Positions 62,551 to 64,000 of a stretch of DNA of 64,000 bases are shown piece after piece. Origin of the DNA: Galbibacter sp. BG1 (GTDB lineage Bacteria; Bacteroidota; Bacteroidia; Flavobacteriales; Flavobacteriaceae); assembly GCF_013391805.1 (NCBI RefSeq), contig NZ_CP058364.1, positions 3,229,501 through 3,293,500 on the forward strand, given 5' to 3'. Positions within the stretch are counted from its first letter, which is position 1, and each line of letters starts with the position of its first letter. The notes beneath the pieces are model-generated. The model saw only the letters and a program-made list of their open reading frames with translations, did not search any database and was not told where the DNA came from. A program made the translations under genes and the position numbers.

Positions 62551-64000
62551 ATGAAGAGAACACTACTTTACACTTTTTTATTTCTTTCTATTTTTACCGC
62601 CCTTGCACAAAAAAATAACACTTCTTCTTTATCCATAAAGCAAATTATGCAGGGAGATGATTTTGTCGGGCACCTTCCCTCCAATCCTTATTGGTCTCTC
62701 GACGGAAAGAATATTTACTTCGATTGGAATCCTGAAAATGCCTTTAGCGATTCGCTTTATGTGTATTCCCTTGAAACAGGAAAAACGAATAAGCTCTCTT
62801 TTGAAGAGCAATACAAACTACCAGCAGAAAATGGAAGTTTCAATTCTGATAAATCAAAAAAGATCTATGCAAAACATGGGGATATTTTTATAGCGGAAGT
62901 TAATACTGGAAAAAAAGTGCAAATTACCGCAACCAAGGACAGGGAAAGTAATCCGCATTTTACAAATAATGAAAAGGAAATCGCTTTCATTAAGGGTAAA
63001 AATATTTATACCTGGAATATGGATACTGGAACCATAGAACAAATTACCGATTTTCAAGAAAAAGAAAAAAAGGAAGAGAAACGTAGTGAAAAAGATGAGT
63101 GGCTTTACAAAGATCAATTAGCATTATTCGACGTTTTAAAAGAACGGAAAGAAAAAGAAGATTTAAGCGACGTTTTTAGTGAAAAGGAAAAGTTGCTCCA
63201 TCCACTGCCCATTTATACCGGAGACAAAACTATATACAACCAACAAATAAATCCTACAGGCCAATATGCAACCTTTTTAATTATCGATAGAACCGAAGAC
63301 AAAGAAACCATAGTACCTCATTATGTAACAGAAAGCGGTTATACCGAAGATCAGAAAACAAGATCGAAAGTAGGTAACAAACCAGATGTTTACGAGTTGC
63401 ATATTTACGATACCGAAAATAGAAAAACATATGCAGTAAACTTGAAAAATTTGGAGGGCTTAGATTATATCCCGGAATACACTAAGGATTATCCTAATAA
63501 AACATATAAAAATGAAAACAGAATAGGTTTTATCGACGGACCTGTTTGGAATGAGGCTGGAACGAAAGCAGTTTTGGATATTATATCCAACGATTACAAA
63601 GATAGGTGGATTGTTTCTTTAAATGCTGCAGACGGTACCGTTACCAATTTAGATCATCAACACGACAATGCTTGGATTGCAGGTCCTGGTATTGGTGGAT
63701 ACCGCGGTGGCGAACTCGGTTGGATGCCCGATGACAAAAGTATCTGGTTTCAATCAGAAAAAACAGGATATTCACATTTGTATACTTTAAATACGGAAAC
63801 CAAAAAATCTAAAGAACTAACTTCCGGTGATTTTGAAATTTACAATCCGAAGCTGTCTAAAGATAAGAAATCGTGGTATTTTACAGCCAATAAAACACAT
63901 CCTGGAGACCGCCAATTTTATACCATGCCACTTAATGGTGGAAAAATGAAACAACTTACCGAGCGTATTGGTAAAAACGACGTTGTTTTATCCCCTGATG
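62551..64000 (+). CDS. S9-family peptidase (DPP IV-like), 3' end outside window
   Basis: The frame is open from ATG 62551 to the window end, 483 residues visible. A signal peptide (LLYTFLFLSIFTALAQ) is followed by repeated beta-propeller blades with the S9 pattern: NPYWSLDGKNIYFDWNPE near 50, SNPHFTNNEKEIAFIKG, GWMPDDKSIWFQSEKTGYSH near 390, and YNPKLSKDKKSWYFTAN. The catalytic hydrolase domain lies beyond the window. Such enzymes cleave peptides after proline or release dipeptides in the periplasm. The insertion EKEKKEEKRSEKDEWLYKD near 170 is highly charged. It stands apart from the maf unit by 205 bp. Confidence 0.88.
   Translation, partial: MKRTLLYTFLFLSIFTALAQKNNTSSLSIKQIMQGDDFVGHLPSNPYWSLDGKNIYFDWNPENAFSDSLYVYSLETGKTNKLSFEEQYKLPAENGSFNSDKSKKIYAKHGDIFIAEVNTGKKVQITATKDRESNPHFTNNEKEIAFIKGKNIYTWNMDTGTIEQITDFQEKEKKEEKRSEKDEWLYKDQLALFDVLKERKEKEDLSDVFSEKEKLLHPLPIYTGDKTIYNQQINPTGQYATFLIIDRTEDKETIVPHYVTESGYTEDQKTRSKVGNKPDVYELHIYDTENRKTYAVNLKNLEGLDYIPEYTKDYPNKTYKNENRIGFIDGPVWNEAGTKAVLDIISNDYKDRWIVSLNAADGTVTNLDHQHDNAWIAGPGIGGYRGGELGWMPDDKSIWFQSEKTGYSHLYTLNTETKKSKELTSGDFEIYNPKLSKDKKSWYFTANKTHPGDRQFYTMPLNGGKMKQLTERIGKNDVVLSPD

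Noticed and set aside
62657-63117. Short ORFs on both strands near the right end
   Set aside because: They fall inside the S9 peptidase frame that is open from 62551 to the window end.

Overview
The window is about 64 kb of an AT-rich (roughly 36% G+C by eye) chromosome from a member of the Bacteroidetes, most likely family Flavobacteriaceae. The evidence is the gene set (DUF1835, DUF937, DUF6146, DUF6428 and DUF7935 proteins, an ACR3-type arsenic operon, MutS2 without an Smr domain, a QEGLA-motif DUF1704 protein), several promoters with the Bacteroidetes -7 element TAnnTTTG, and many lipoproteins. I see no rRNA, tRNA, CRISPR array, prophage, transposase or origin. Almost everything is ordinary chromosomal housekeeping.

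Layout. 1-4858: end of a 2OG/Fe(II) oxygenase, a SUI1 factor, a DUF1835 protein, a nucleoside phosphorylase, an orphan substrate-binding protein and uracil-DNA glycosylase. 5089-13506: MutS2, a PhoD-like phosphatase, an MFS exporter, an OmpA lipoprotein, an outer membrane phospholipase A and a PQQ-type sugar dehydrogenase. 13635-16128: a minus-strand arsenic operon (arsR, DUF6428, thioredoxin-type arsenate reductase, ACR3 pump) with near-identical operator-like boxes before its first two genes. 16197-23951: a universal stress protein, two secreted proteins with a shared upstream box, an Hpt/degenerate-receiver pair, a DUF1704-GltP pair and aroC. 24103-30623: an LpxH-like phosphatase, a lipoprotein, a large FAD/Fe-S dehydrogenase, a beta-barrel protein and a TlpA-like thioredoxin.

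30770-34944 is a translesion-type cassette: a Y-family polymerase and a second, short DnaE. An inverted repeat sits over its candidate promoter. 35110-40359 holds a ferredoxin, a LuxC-type acyl-CoA reductase, serC-serA, and DUF937 and DUF6146 proteins. 40356-46927: membrane proteins, a SIMPL protein, rhomboid, a lipid A-type acyltransferase, cmk and lon. 47241-53877: a hydrolase, a glycosyltransferase, a Sua5/YrdC enzyme, a UvrD helicase and an alginate lyase-like protein. 54077-62345: an M20 amidohydrolase, an FMN glutamate synthase-like protein, DUF7935, DUF2520, KdsC-like, Maf, a lipoprotein and MscS. The window ends inside an S9 peptidase.

The oddest stretch is 58970-60146, between the KdsC-like gene and maf. 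It holds a decayed vapBC-type toxin-antitoxin locus, in which one base change explains loss of both the antitoxin stop and the toxin start. Beyond it lies a non-coding, degenerate tandem array of ACGTAT boxes, spaced about 21-22 bp within 43/86-bp units, that no feature type I know explains. Other points of note are the receiver protein with Gly in place of the phospho-acceptor Asp, the operator over the polymerase cassette promoter, and the paired GTATAT boxes upstream of two secreted-protein genes.
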